Shown here piece after piece: positions 20,151 through 33,873 of a stretch of DNA of 64,000 bases. The stretch is from Bactericera cockerelli (taxonomy: Eukaryota; Arthropoda; Insecta; Hemiptera; Triozidae): contig CM044960.1 in NCBI GenBank assembly GCA_024516035.1, forward strand, positions 15,967,880-16,031,879, in the 5' to 3' direction. Under the pieces are notes generated by a model that had not been told where the DNA came from, searched no databases, and saw nothing but the letters and a program-made list of their open reading frames with translations. The stretch's first letter is position 1. The number at the start of each line of letters is the position of its first letter. The translations under genes were made by a program, and so were the position numbers.

Positions 20151-22672
20151 AAAAGGCTGTGTAACACTCATATCTTAAAAAAAGGGGCAAGGACTGTTGG
20201 AATTATCTCACTCACTCTTTTTTAATTCCAAAAATAGCAGTCAAACGATCCGGGCTCTAAATCATAATATTATACAGGAAATAATTGAACAAAACGCAGA
20301 CAATATTTCGCTTTAAAGTCTGTGAAGTTAGAAAGAACCGACGACGTCTCTACTAAAGTTGAGCGAATAAAATATTTATTTGCCTATAACTTGATTGAAA
20401 ACAGGTAATCTGTGAGTTTGGTTAATTAGATTACATACTTTGGTAGGAACCTAATTGGTACAATGTAATAAAAACAAGAATGTTAAATAAAGATTCTACG
20501 AGAGGATTATAAGATTACTTGATATTATATTTTTCATTTCAATAACGGAAGAAAGGGTCAGTATTTTTAAATTAGGATTTCATCTACATACTAAACCAAT
20601 AATGTTAATAGTAAAACGACATTAGAACTTCATACATTAAATTAATAATTAAATAATAATTGAATAATCAAACGAAAAGAAAATGGAATGACAAGAAATA
20701 GTTATAAAAGCGTTTTAAATAAAAGTATTAAGTTCCTTATCTTTAAATGCAAAATGTCTCTTTAGGTGAGCACAGCACAGCTAATTCAGAAAAGATGAAG
20801 ATGATAATTTAAACGTGTTATGGTATATGGTTCTTTTTTTTCTCAAACAAATGTGAACATGTATTTTTAAATATATAACAATAACAGCTCTTCAAAACGC
20901 ACCCCATTAGAAATAGTGCCCATGATGTGCACAGCATTTCCTCGTTGAATGGCGATTGATATTTTTTGGATTAAAAAGCTTTTGGAAAGTTGATCGCCAT
21001 TTCTTTTGTGGAACTATGTCACAACTTTAATAATTATATAGCTCAGCATTACGAAACATGAAATAATATTTTTCCCAGATGTCATGTTCCTTCTAGAAAT
21101 GCCACCACTGGTCCGTATCCATATAGGTACTCATTTTTCCTCTCGAGGTATGAGTGGACAACTGGACATCGAACAATCAAGTACAGAGTAGAAAAGTGTC
21201 TACCCTGCCGGTGATGGAACCCAGGTCACCGTGCGTGCAAGCTTACTGCGATACTCCGCTCTGACACGGCGACTAATTTTTAACGTGTTATCAAACGAGT
21301 AAATATTTTTTTAAAAATATAATTACGGACTCAGTTTTTACTTATTAAAATTTTATGAAATTAGTAATAAAAATTCTCATTATGTATTTTATCTGAGTTC
21401 GGTTAAGCTCAACCAGGATCACCTAAGTTGAGATATTGTTCAGACTGTACCAACTATGCATAACGTCTCTATACCTACAACATGAGTGAGAAAGTGACAA
21501 AAAGAACATTGTTGAATTATTACAAAATTAGGTAAAACATAAAAAAATGCCTAGAGACTAGAAACATGTCCGGTTAAGGAAAACAACAAAAAAACGAACG
21601 AAAGAATATTTTTATTTAGGTACCTAAATTGATTAATACCTACCTACATAACAGTTAATTAATTAAATAAACAAAAGAATGGCACTTCAGTCAAGGAAAA
21701 TGGCAAGCAAAATAACTCAAGTGCCGAAGATATCTTTGGTATGAAATTTCAATACTTTTGACTAAGAAATCTAAACCGTGAAAAGTACTTAGGTAATAAT
21801 TTCTAAGGCTGATAATTACAGGAATTGTCAGAAACGAAAAAAGATGTAACAGTTTCTTTTGAAAACAGGATTCATTTCTCATTATTTATTTTTAATGGTT
21901 TCTGTGGACGCTTTTTATATTTAAAAAAAAATCAAATAGTCATGAAAAAATCAACAACTACAAAAATCAGTTGGTATTTTCATGGTTTGTTGCAATGACC
22001 TATTTGTAATGTAAAATTACCTCACAAGTTTTAGTAATTTTTAACTTGACATAAGCTAACTCTTCGACAAACAGTCAAAACTACCTCAAGTGACTAAAGT
22101 GCGATTGTGCAGTGTCTACAAAGTGGTCATGATCTCAATAAGCTAAATGTAACACGCAAAAGTAATAGGAAGATTAGATATTAGTGAAAAAAAAGGGGGG
22201 GGGGGGTCAAGTTTGGACATAATCAATATAGCCTTAACGTTATTTTGTTTAATACAGTCGTAAAAAATATTCTGTAAGGGAGACAGCATTGAAATTAATC
22301 AAGATACTAACTCACATGTCCACGCTAGAAGAAAACCACTGAAGTTGCTTGAATATTATATTTCAATAATAAAAAATACGTACACAAGTCAAAGTGTCTA
22401 GCCAACTGAGGTATTTTCTATACCTATGTTTCACTCTTGATAATTTCAATACATTTTTGATATACTTTTCAGGAATACATAACATTATAAATACGTATTC
22501 TTGTAAAAGAGACCATTTCGAAAGGACCTTTAAAGGTTTTCATAGCTCAACTTGATTAGTTTTTATAATAACTAAGATTGAGATTAACCAAAATTTTGCA
22601 GACTTTTATTCTATTATTGTGATCATATGAATCAAATCAATATTTCAAGATTGTCTTAATTCTTTCAAAGTC

Positions 22673-22765
22673 AGCCTCCGTGGTATAACGGTTGTGACTA
22701 CTGCCCGTGGTCCAGAGATCCTGAGTACGATCCCGGGTTGGGCAGAATTTTCTGAGAAAAATGTC
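22673..22765 (+). mobile_element. tRNA-derived SINE (family 2), head only
   Basis: CAGCCTCCGTGGTATAACGG, then GTGACTACTGCCCG and GGGCAGAATTTTC. Fuller minus-strand copies are at 32842-33095, 59010-59330 and 60185-60416, with a body holding CCCAGCCTGGGT. Confidence 0.75.
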
Positions 22766-23742
22766 CGTTATTTACTTGTTGTTTACTTGGCTTTTGTTTG
22801 TAAATGACAGTTATTTACAAACAAAAGCCAACATCTAAGGGTCTAATTAATTATTGTAATTTACTATCGAACCGTAAATTCATAGACGCGTTTTCAGGGA
22901 AATATTACATCAGTGATTGAACATTTTCAATGTTAAACTTATTGTTCATTATTAGCACAATTTAAAATAATTATATATGACTATTTTCTGAGGTTAGAAA
23001 GGAACAAATAGACAATATAACTAACGGTTAAACTTAAACAGGTTACAATAACTTTACACTTCTACAAACATTTAACAACTAAGGACAGAAGTATTGAAAA
23101 ATAAAATTTTAACACAGCTAACCCATACGTACAAAAGTCAGAAATAAAAACTGTGAATTCATCAGTCTCTTGCATTCAAAAAATAATTCATATAATATAA
23201 ATTAAGTTTAAGGTTGCACCAAAACCTTCTATAGTTACAGGTGAAAACTTTTTAAATTATAATAGGTATAAACATCAAATTGGGAATGTATATCAGTTAA
23301 AGTGGTTAGAAATAAACTTTAGATAAAGTAAACTTAGAGTGGACCAGAAATGTAAGTTGAATAAAATCGTTATTTTTTATTTTTTGAACGTTATTTTTAA
23401 CTTCTTTTGTCCACAGTTTACAAAACACATAATTGGTTTCATAATTATCGTTATTTGGAACATGATTTATTATCGATTTCATGTAGTTAATAAGTTACTT
23501 TTGTTAAATTCACTTTTAAGATTCTCGTATATTTCAAAGACAATACATTTCCGCTATTCCGAGATCTAATTACCTATATATATTTATTTGCCTAGCAAAG
23601 AAATATTTCGTGACTACAGTACAGTAACTATTGGATATCTACATTACTAACGATAGAGATATTATTTTACGATATTGAAAAATAAATGGACGAATTGAAG
23701 CCAAATCATCGCGAGATCTCTCATTAGCATCCCAGCTGAAAT

Positions 23743-23940
23743 TTGCATGATTTTGATGTTGCACAGGCTCAAGCTCATCACCTGATTTCGTTATTAAGTA
23801 AATGTTACATGGGGGACACACTACACAACAATCAGAAGAAGATATTGGACGCTCTCATCATTCAGGGTTTTGAGGAAGCAGCTGCTTTCTGCTTGAAGCT
23901 CACCCGAGGCTTGTGCTCATTGCTTGCTCGTCGGAACTGA
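23743..23940 (+). other. Open frame of unknown nature
   Basis: 65 codons, MHDFDVAQAQAHHLISLLSK onward, ending GLCSLLARRN, with AATAAAAC 10 bases after the stop. I do not recognise it. It could be a LINE or other transposon remnant, or chance; no matching splice sites or promoter stand out. Confidence 0.2.
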
Positions 23941-25561
23941 AACAATGAAAATAAAACATAGTTAAAACTTATAATTTTATTGTTACGATATGAAATCCAA
24001 GAAAAAAGTAGATAGAGTACTCAGACCATTCTAATATATTTATTGTACTTTTTAAATTAAGTTTTTTTCCTAAGTATGTTATTATACTAATGTTAAGAAA
24101 AGATGTGTACTCTGTACTCCAGTACAAGTAGGATATGGTATGTAATATGTATTTACTGATTATGCATTACATATTTAAAGAAATACCTATTTTTTATACA
24201 CACAACATGTATGTGAAAGTAGTACAATGTTGATAAAGTGTTAAATTCAAAACAAAAGTAAAATTTTCAATTCCATAATTTATATTATGTACGTGGCTGA
24301 AGGCAAAACTCAGGAGACTAAAGGAGACCATTTTTCTTGCCCTTATTCACCTGTCATTTCTTTAAACCTGACGCATTATGAACTAACACTAACCTAGTAA
24401 TAAGTCTTCACTTGCCATGCAGCGTGAAAACATATCCAGAGATAGTTCAATAATATTTAGTTCAGTCAGCGAAATTTTCAGGCTGAACGTGTGAATCATT
24501 CAATTCCCAAATTTAATGAATACATTTTAAACACATCTAGGTATCCAAAATGATTCATAAGATCTGTAGCTTTATACCTAAAGATTTGGTTTAATTTTGA
24601 CAAAATTAGTATTAAAAAATCAAAAACGAAGCAACAGGGATATTTACAGACTCTCAAAAGTAAAACAGAAACGCAGGATAAATTCAGACGGGATTTAAGG
24701 AGATTAAGAAAAAAGGAAAGAAAAGATAAAAAAAAAAAAAAATGACAGAGGTTGAGGAGAATGAAAGCCAAGTACTTACTTTATAATCATAATTATATTG
24801 ATGGATAGATGGTTAGGTGTTAGGAGATAAGGGTGGAAGAAGAAATACCATTATCAACAAACAGTCTTTAATTTGAACTATCACAGAGTCTATTTTATTA
24901 ATCATTCGTGTTTCACTTTGTAAAATTAAACAATTATTCTAGAAATTATAATGGGTTTAGTTTTTTAAAACAATAATAGATACTTATTTATTGATGGTAG
25001 AGGAAAAGTATGGACGGTTTAGTGATTTAAATTAAGAATTGAAAAAAAAATATGTTTCTTTGATGAAATAAATCAAAAAATAAATTACCTATTTGACAAA
25101 CTCATAATAAAAGGTAGTTTCATAGAGCTCTGTCAAATATGGACCATTTCTTTAATAAATTAAGGTCTGATAAAATCTAAGAAATATTATTGTGATTAGA
25201 ATAAAATTGAAGAAATGTGATTGGAGCGCGATGCAAAAACTACATCATAGATAATGATCATGAGGAAGTATAAATGGCATGTGTTTGTAAGTAATAAATT
25301 TAAAAATAATTTATTGAATAAAAATGATAAGTAGGTAAATAAATTAAGGCCAAGTATTGGATACTAATGTTGCATGTTTAAAAGATATGCGCACAATTGA
25401 TAGAATATAAACTAAGAATTAGTAAAGGTAGGTAACTGAATTAATTATGAAATAAAATAAGTATAATTAAGTAAAATTCAACTATGAATAAGTTTTGAAA
25501 ACGTAGTAAAGGAATACAAATCGCAAGTTAACTATATTTTTTTTCTAACAATTTTAAGGTA

Positions 25562-25780
25562 AGTGCACTGGTAGGCAAGTGGTTAACGCGCTAGTCTGGT
25601 AACCCAGGTAGTGTAGGGATCCGTCAATTCGAATCCCACCCAGTGCATGAATTTTTCCTCATTAATTTCAGTTTGTGACCACATAATAATAAGACTCTGA
25701 GAGTTAGGTGGTAGAAAATGTTTTGAGCATTAAACTCGCCCGGTGGTTACCTTCTACTAAAGTGTGTTATTATTATTATA
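25562..25780 (+). mobile_element. tRNA-derived SINE (family 4)
   Basis: Head AAGTGGTTAACGCGCTAGTC with B box TTCGAATCCCACC, body GAATTTTTCCTCATTAATTT, tail CCTTCTACTAAAGTGTG(TTAT)n. Other copies at 26764-27055 and 45722-45935; a tail fragment lies near 16665. Confidence 0.8.
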
Positions 25781-26763
25781 AGGTTATCGGTTTGAAAGTC
25801 CCTTTGTTCAACTAAAAGAAAAAGGAGCATGGAAGATCTAGGGACGCAGGGAGATATGTAGGAGACAGGTGACGTGGAACATGAGTAACATAGCCATGCA
25901 GAGGATCAAGTCCAAACAATGTACCTTTCCTTGACCCACACGAAAACTGAAGCCGCGTCACATCAGAGAGAAAGCAGAGAAAACAGAGGAAGAGGAAACA
26001 CACATACACTATGTTACTTTTACCTATGTTACTGTTACCTATGGTGCTGTGAATACAATGGAAATGGCGAAAAAAGCTCCTTTACCCCAGTAGTACACCA
26101 AAAAAGACCGAGAGCAATATCAATAGACGTTTAAAGGGGAAATATCAAGAACTGACTTCAACTTGTATATCAGATTTTGTCTATTGATTTTGCTTTAATA
26201 GTAGAATTAATACATAAATCACCCAATACCAAGGAAAAGAGGGGGGAACACTCTAAAATAGCTTTCTGTTTTTTTTTTTTTTTTTTTTTTAACAAAAATC
26301 AATAAAATTGTCTACAGTTCTGTTGATTAAGAAATTTGAGCGTAAAATATGAATAGTATTTTTTTTTTAAATACAATTTATATTTAATGTTATAGGTACT
26401 CACATAAAAATGTATAAAATTAATGGTAAAAAGCAACAAAAAAAAACTTTTTTTTTATTAATGCTCATTGCTCACTCTAAGACAAGTGGCATGCATTGTA
26501 TTTTTAAAAGTGCATAACTTAACCCACCCGCCTAGACTGACTGGTGAACTACCTGCTCATAGTTCAGACCGCTGATTTGCTCCTTCTTTCTACTTTAGAT
26601 CCCCAGCGATACTTTCAAGTACATTTAAAATATAATTGAAAATAAATAATGTACTACTTTTAATGCACTTACAGTAATGCTGTCTTATAATACATTAATT
26701 GATGGGAACTAAGGTGTAGACGTAAATGTAATATAAAATATTCTAAAAAAATCGTTTATTTTC

Positions 26764-27060
26764 GTGCACAGTTAGTCCAGTGGTGAACGCGCTAGTCTGG
26801 TAATCCAGGTAGCGTAGGGATCAAAACCCACCCAGTGCATGAATTTTTCTTCATTCATTTGAGTTTGTGACCACATAATAATAAGACTGAGGGTTTTTTA
26901 TAAAAATATATATTTTAAAATTTTCTTCTTTCTTTTAATATTTATTAAACATAAAAAATTCATCGAAAGGTGGTAGAAAATGCTTTCATTTTCTAAAAAA
27001 TGCTTTCAGCATTAACCTAGCCTGGTGGTTACCTTGCACTAAACAGTGTTGTTGTTGTTG
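26764..27060 (+). mobile_element. tRNA-derived SINE (family 4), with internal insert
   Basis: Same head and tail as 25562, but the body is interrupted by about 80 AT-rich bases. Its TTG/TTA microsatellite tail abuts the 3' end of the CCSER-like gene. Confidence 0.75.
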
Positions 27061-27091
27061 GTGTTGTTATTATTATTATTATTATCTTTTA

Positions 27092-27160
27092 TTACCTTAT
27101 CAACGATCTGGTAGAGCCATCAGAGCCTTCGCTCACATAACCCAGGGAACTTGGTCGCGG
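27092..27160 (-). CDS. CCSER-like exon 17 (terminal)
   Basis: GTGTTTCAG acceptor, then PRPSSLGYVSEGSDGSTRSL, IR and TAA. AATAAA overlaps the stop codon. AG|GTAATA could instead be a donor to a further exon. The whole model closes at a multiple of three. Confidence 0.55.
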   Translation of the reverse strand, partial: PRPSSLGYVSEGSDGSTRSLIR

Positions 27161-29797
27161 CTGAAACACAAGAGCAAGGCGAGAACAATCAGAACACAAA
27201 TGAAATGTTTATCAAGGGAGAAATTAATCGACAAAATCTGGATCACAAGTTTGAGTCAGAACCTACATTTCCTCATTCAAAACAATCCGCACAATCTAGG
27301 GCAAAATCAATAGACAAAATCGATAACATAAGTCATTGCTTAGCATTGGTTTCCCCTATCTTAGGGCGAAATTAATAGACAAATTCTATATCACAAGTCA
27401 TTGCTAAGCGTCGGTTTTCCCTATCTTACACAGAACGCAATCCGAGACTTAGCGCCACAGAGGTATTACAAAAACGTCTATTAATTCAACCCTTAATGAT
27501 TTTAAACACATGGTTGTTAACATAGGTCGATTATAAAGTCCACAACAAGTAATATACTTTTTAGTAAAGCCATAGCGTGTAGAAATAAGAAGTGTGGAAA
27601 CCACCCCCCGCCGGCCTACATTGTGGCGTCCTCAGTGCTAGTATCGCAAAGGAGTCTCCTCTCCTCGTCCCTCAACCGTATCGAAATGTAAACATAAACA
27701 TAAATAGACCGCGAGAAATATTCTACTCCTTTGCGATGGTGTCGCGCTATGTGGCGCTTCCATGCAACTGGGGTTCGATTCCACACTTCTTAAATCTACA
27801 CGCTATGGTAAAGCACTTAAAATTATTTTCCTACCTTTTCAGTCTGTGTGGCAACATTGGACTTGGTGACTAGCTTCTGTTTCTGTTCTTTGGTCTTGTA
27901 GATCTCCAGTTCCTCCCTGAGTAGTGAGGCCACACGCACCTGCTCCATGCACTCGTGTCTCAGCAGCGCTATCTAGAGGGCCATCAGGAATGAAAGGGTT
28001 AGATGGTCGGGATTCACGTAGTCAATCAATAGCCTTTATATTTGTTACAAGTATAATTTTAAAATAAAAGATTATTTCTTTATTTTGAAAAAAAAAAAAA
28101 AATCTCCTAGACCTTTCTTCCGGAAGGGAACCTAGGATACATGAAGCATTGCCTCATTGGATGGATAGACCAATGTTTTGAGAGAGGAAAAAATGCGTGG
28201 ATTGGGGTCAACTGTAAATCTGAGCAATTTATTTCCCAAATGTTCCAACCATTTCTTTGATTCAACGTTCCAAGGACCATGATTTTCACAGAAACCTATG
28301 ACCAAAGCAACATGGCAGTATAAAATACATTCGAATCCGTGTGTGCTCATAATGTCTCACTCTACTACGCGTATGAGCCAAGTGATATCTAAATTACTCC
28401 TGTTTATAAAACACTCATTTAGCAATAATAAAATTCCTTTCCAGATCATTAAATAAATCAAGGCGGTCTTACCTGTCGCTTTAAATCTGCTTCCTTTTCT
28501 GAGAAAATATCTCGTTCCTGAAAAAGATAATAAAAAACATGCAAGGCTCCATCAGAAAAAAGAAAATATTCAAAGGAATCTGCATTTCTTTTTAGAACTC
28601 TTTTCTACATATAAAAATAATGGTTATGAAAACTAAAGCATATTGGACATCACCCAAGTTTCAAATGTCTAGACTCTTTTATATTATTCTTTAGTACACT
28701 ATAAAATAAACCACATTAATTCTATAATACGCTACAAAAGAAACCACATAAAAAATCTTTAGATATTTTAATTTTACACCCATGTTTTCGAAAAACACGC
28801 TGAAACAATTACAACTAAGCTTTGGACATTGAATGAAATTATTGGAACTCGAGCTGAAGAAAATTACTTAGGAACATTTTGTTTTAAAAAAATATGGCTT
28901 TCGAGATTATTTGAATAAAGAGTAAGAAGATTAAGGGCGGAATTGATAGACAAATTCTAATATCACAAGTCATTGGCTAAGCGTCGGTTTTCCATATCTT
29001 ACACAATACGCAATCCGTGTCTTAGCGCCACAGAGGTATTAGAAAAACGTCTATTAATTCCGCCCTTAATCTAAGTGTAAAATATCCCTTAACTCGGCTA
29101 TAGAGTGAAACTCCGACTGGAGGGCGTGTATGGCGCAGCTTAACTTTAATCCTGTTTCATAATGTGGCCTTTCTTACCCTGCTTAGAACGTTTCGCAAGG
29201 TGACTAGCTCCGTCCTGATGCACGCCACGTCGTCCTCCAAGTGTCCCAGGAAGGAGTAGCCAGAGTCTGTGCTCACACTCACGTTGTCCTCCTCATCTTC
29301 ATACTCATCCCGTGCTGGCTCCTCCTTGCCTACGTATGTCGACTGAGAGAGAGACCGGGCAACGTGTTAGAGGTTAGAGAGAAAAGTTAGAGGAAAGTTA
29401 GAGAAAGAGATGTATATGTACACGTGTTAGAGAGCGGGAGGGGAGAGCGAAAGAAAAAAGAAACAAAGAGAGAAAGAGATCCTGAGAAAATCATGTTGTT
29501 TATTAAGTCATAAAAATTTTCTTGTAACTTAATGATAGAAAAATTTGGTTATTTTTTCGAATTACTTTTTCAAAGATATCACCACCAAGTGGGCATATTA
29601 GTAAAAAAAGAGAAGAGGGCGAAAAAAGGTTTAAAATGCGGTTAAAAATAGAAAATGGTGAAGATGATATTGTTGATTCTCAGGAGGAATGAACTCTCAC
29701 AACACGAGCTATGTTTCAAAAGTTAAAAGAAAAGAGTCAGAAAAGAGAAAGAGAGAGAGAGAGAGAGAGGAAGAGAGAGAGAGAGAGAGAGAGAGAG

Positions 29798-29846
<49 letters not shown>

Positions 29847-32800
29847 TGTAGACGAGGAGAAAACATTAAGATACAAGTTTAAGATTCTAATATTTCTATC
29901 TGTTGAAGTATTTTTCGTTTTTTGGCAACGAGTTACATTGACCCAAGCCAAATACTTATTTTTATTACCACGAGCAAACTTAAACTCAATTTTTTTTGTA
30001 TGAAAAATAAGGTTTGGATTACAGAGACTAATAATAGAATAGACAAGTAGAATTGAATGTCCAATTGAATAACATGAGAAAAAAATATAAACTAAAAATT
30101 CGTCACAGGAGAATATCATAAACAGAACTCGGTGTCATTCATAACGTAAAACTAAAAATATAGGTAGGCGTGACATTATGAGGGAAAAAAGCAACAAAAA
30201 AGGAAAAAAAAGGGGGCTACCACACCATAAACTTCATAAAGCATATCGGGTAGGCTAAGCGTTTAGAAAAGAAAAGTTTACAAATCTAAGCGTCATAAAG
30301 CAAGGATAATCATGATATGATGGAGAAAACAAAGTAAAAGGAAAAATCATAAAAAATAATCATAAAACAATACTGGGATATCATAAATCATCGATAAGCA
30401 TAGATAGCATGAACAAACATGGGAAAAATTATAAAACGGGGAAATAAGGAGTGTATCCCAGTGAGTGCAACATTTTGTCCCGCAACAAAATTGAAGCGGT
30501 GAAAAGCGGAGCATAAAGCGTCTCATCATCCGCTCTTTCTTTAGATTCAAATGAGATCAATCCTAGTGACCAAAACATTGCTTCGCAACGGTTTAAATCT
30601 TTTCCCATTTAAATTTGAGACAATTTTTTGCGAAACAAAATATTGTTCTCAGTGGGATCCCGGTTTAACGAAACAAAAGTGGGGATAAGTAGGTTAAGGC
30701 GTGCAGTCGTCACGGTATATCGAGCGAATACTTACACCACGACACACGTGAGCTGCATTTCAAATACTCTCCCCACCACTCACCTCACTGCCCGCACACT
30801 TCTCACCGAGGTAATTGTTGTTGTTATTACACAAGTTGTTGTTGTTGTTGGGGCCCTTGCGTACCGCGGAGCTCCTGGGAAGTAGATCAAATGCAACACC
30901 AATGTCAACATTATGGGCGAAATCAATATATTATTATTAGTATAGTAAGCTTTATTAGGTGGAACAAAAAATATATACAGTAAAATACAATGAAATTATA
31001 AAGAAAACAAAAAGATTAAGCAAAGATACAAGAACAAAAAAGAAAAAGAGAATGAAGTTAATGTCCTACCTAAAGGGCGGGGTTATTGCCTGTGGCAATC
31101 TGTTCCACTCAACCCTTATACAACATCGATAAGTCATTGCTTAGCATTTTCCCTACCTTAGACAGTACGCAATCCGAATTAATAGACGTTTTTGTAATAC
31201 CCCTGTAGCGCTAAGTCACGGATTGTGTACTGTGTAAGATAGGGAAAAGCGACGCTTAACAATGACTGCAGTAATAGAATTAATTTCGCCCTTAGAGTCA
31301 AAGATGTATTACAAAAACGTCTATTAATTTCGCCCTATGACTCATAGTTTTATGCCTTTGAAAAAAGAGTTCTAGACAGCTCCCAGCTGACAAGCCCGAC
31401 TAAGCCGAAATAGCTCCTGGGATGTCTAGAACTCAGAGACCTATATTGAGTTCCGTGGAGGCATAGTACAGTATTTGTTTTTGAACATAGTTAGTCATAG
31501 GTATTTTGAAATATTTAAAGAATAGCGGACAAGTAAAATCATCTCGTAAAAATCACTCTGTTCGGCCCATGAAATTATTTTTTCAAGTAAACCCACTTGT
31601 CTTGAAAAATGACTATCACTTCAACGGGAAATCACTGTCAGTAGTAAAATTAACAGCTTACTTCAGTCAAATGAATTCCAAAATTTTTAAAAATCTGAAT
31701 ATTCATATAAGACTCTAAACTTACAAAGCATTGGGCGGATTTGAAATGTAAACATTCTCAATGGTCCTGTCGATATCGTTGAGCCTGAAACATGAATAAA
31801 ATGGACAGTTTAGAATCTATGTATTTCTATCCAATCTATCCTATCGAAAGAGGTGAAATTTGAAGTCAAAGTTACTTTCGACACATTATCGATACAGGTT
31901 TGATTGATGAGCCTATCAATAATAATTTGGAAGCTTGCAGAAAACACTACTTGAGAGAGTTGAGAGTACAAGTTTTTGATGGGTATTTCATATTTTAAGG
32001 ATAGCAACAAACAAAAGACAGGGGGTGGATCAAATAGACATATTTGTAATATCTGTGTGGCGCTAAGTTTAGATTTTACGTACTGTTTTAAATGGGGAAA
32101 CAAGGGCGGAATTAATAGACGTTTTTGTAATACCTCTGAGGCGCTAAGTCACAGATTGCGTAATGTGTAAGATGGGGAAAAGCGAAGCTTAACAATGACT
32201 TGGTTTATAGAATCCGTCTACTGATTTCACCCTAATGCTTGAGTCATGACTTGAGATGTTGATTTTGTCTCTTAGGGCGAAATTAATAGACGTTTTTGTA
32301 ATACCCCTGTGGCGCTAAGTCACGGATTGCGAACGGTGTAAGATAGGGAAAACCGACACTTAGCAAGGACTTAAGTTATTGAAGTTGTCTATTAATTCCG
32401 CCCCAAGTGGAAGGACAAAGTTTACCTTTGCGAGCCATCCACCTCGCTGAGCTCAAAGTCAAGCATAAGATCCTCCGAAGTTATGCTGGAGCAGGGGGGA
32501 CAGGGTGCCACGGGATCTAGCCGGGGAGTCTTGGCACTGCAGGCTGTTCAGTTTCTCTGTGGAGCAGAGGAGATGGAACCTTCAGGTAAGTTAAAAAAGT
32601 TAAAAGTTATCATATTTGTGTTATTCACTTTCGTGATATCACAACTACTCAAACTCGCTTTTACTAAATCTACGCTGAAACCGGGACTTGAACCACCGAC
32701 CTCCAGGTTACAAGTCCGCTGCCTTATCGATCAAGCCACTGAGGTCGGTTGGAACCTTCAGGTATTTTTATTATCTGACCTGGTTGCAGGGTTTTCAGTG

Positions 32801-33841
32801 AAACCCTTACAATTAACACTGCGACCTAATTAGATCTATTGTGACCAGTTGATTCTATTTGGTTTTAACGTCCTGACTGAGATAGATAGTCAGGACGGGG
32901 GTTTCACCCTCCATTCGCTGGGAATCGTACCAGCTACCCACGTTAACCTCACCCAGCCTGGGTAGGGCCGGAAATGCCAGTCTCACGTGTTTGGATGGAA
33001 CAGAATTTTCGTCGAAAAGTCTGCCCCTACCGGGAGTTGAACTCGGGAACTCTGGACTACGGGCAGTAGTCACAACCATTACGCCACGGAGGCTGCTAAC
33101 CTTCAGGAAAAGAGCTCGTTTAAAAGTAATCAATTAGCACACTTGATAACCAACACCGAGCTCAGAAGTTTGATCGGTAAGGCGAAGGACTAGTAATCGA
33201 AGGTCGGTGATTCAAGTCCTAAGTTAAGCATACCTGCTGAATAAAAAAGAAAAGAAAATCCCATTCCTTCTCTCTTATATTTAGTTTCAACTGTATTAAT
33301 TTAGTTCAAATTAGTAATTAATAAAATTATTGATAACACAAGCAATAAAATTAGGATCAAATAGCATGATTTATTTAATTGTATCTTTTTATACAACAAA
33401 CATGTCATCGTTTTTCTCCCGACACATGGTTCGTTTTTCTCCCGACACATGGTTTAGGAAATTAGGAACGACTAAAAACACTTCAATGAAACTAAATAAA
33501 GCCAATGGACACTCACGCAAGGATTGGTCGCGCCTGTGCAGAGTGGACGAATGCTCTTCGTCAAACACGAGTCCGGGTTGATCCGATATCTCATCGTCTA
33601 TGAGAAAGTCCTGTCCTCTGCCTCCCTCTCCCTCCCCATCTGAGAAGGAAACATTGGTGGGGGTGCTGGGGGACTCTAGCTCGGGGGGTGCTTTGAGATC
33701 TGACGGGGCCTGGAGCGCTGGGGGGACTGACTTGGCTGGGACTGAAAGTCAGCAAATGCAAGAGTAAACTTGTGAAAATGAAACCTAAGGGCGCAATTCA
33801 TAGACGTTTTTGTAACACCTCTGTGGAGCTAAGTCTCGGGG

Positions 33842-33873
<32 letters not shown>

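Larger units (their letters stand above)
19183..27091. other. Intergenic region, no confident gene
   Basis: Between the CCAR1 5' end and the 3' end of the CCSER-like gene. It holds repeat copies (19302, 19650, 19926, 21100, 22673, 25562, 26764) and AT-rich sequence. One frame at 23743-23940 and a LINE-like frame at 19302 are noted separately; otherwise I see no exon. Confidence 0.6.

Noticed and set aside
29689..30119. Long frames with Arg/Glu or Ser/Leu runs on both strands
   Set aside because: They are read through a (GA)n microsatellite.
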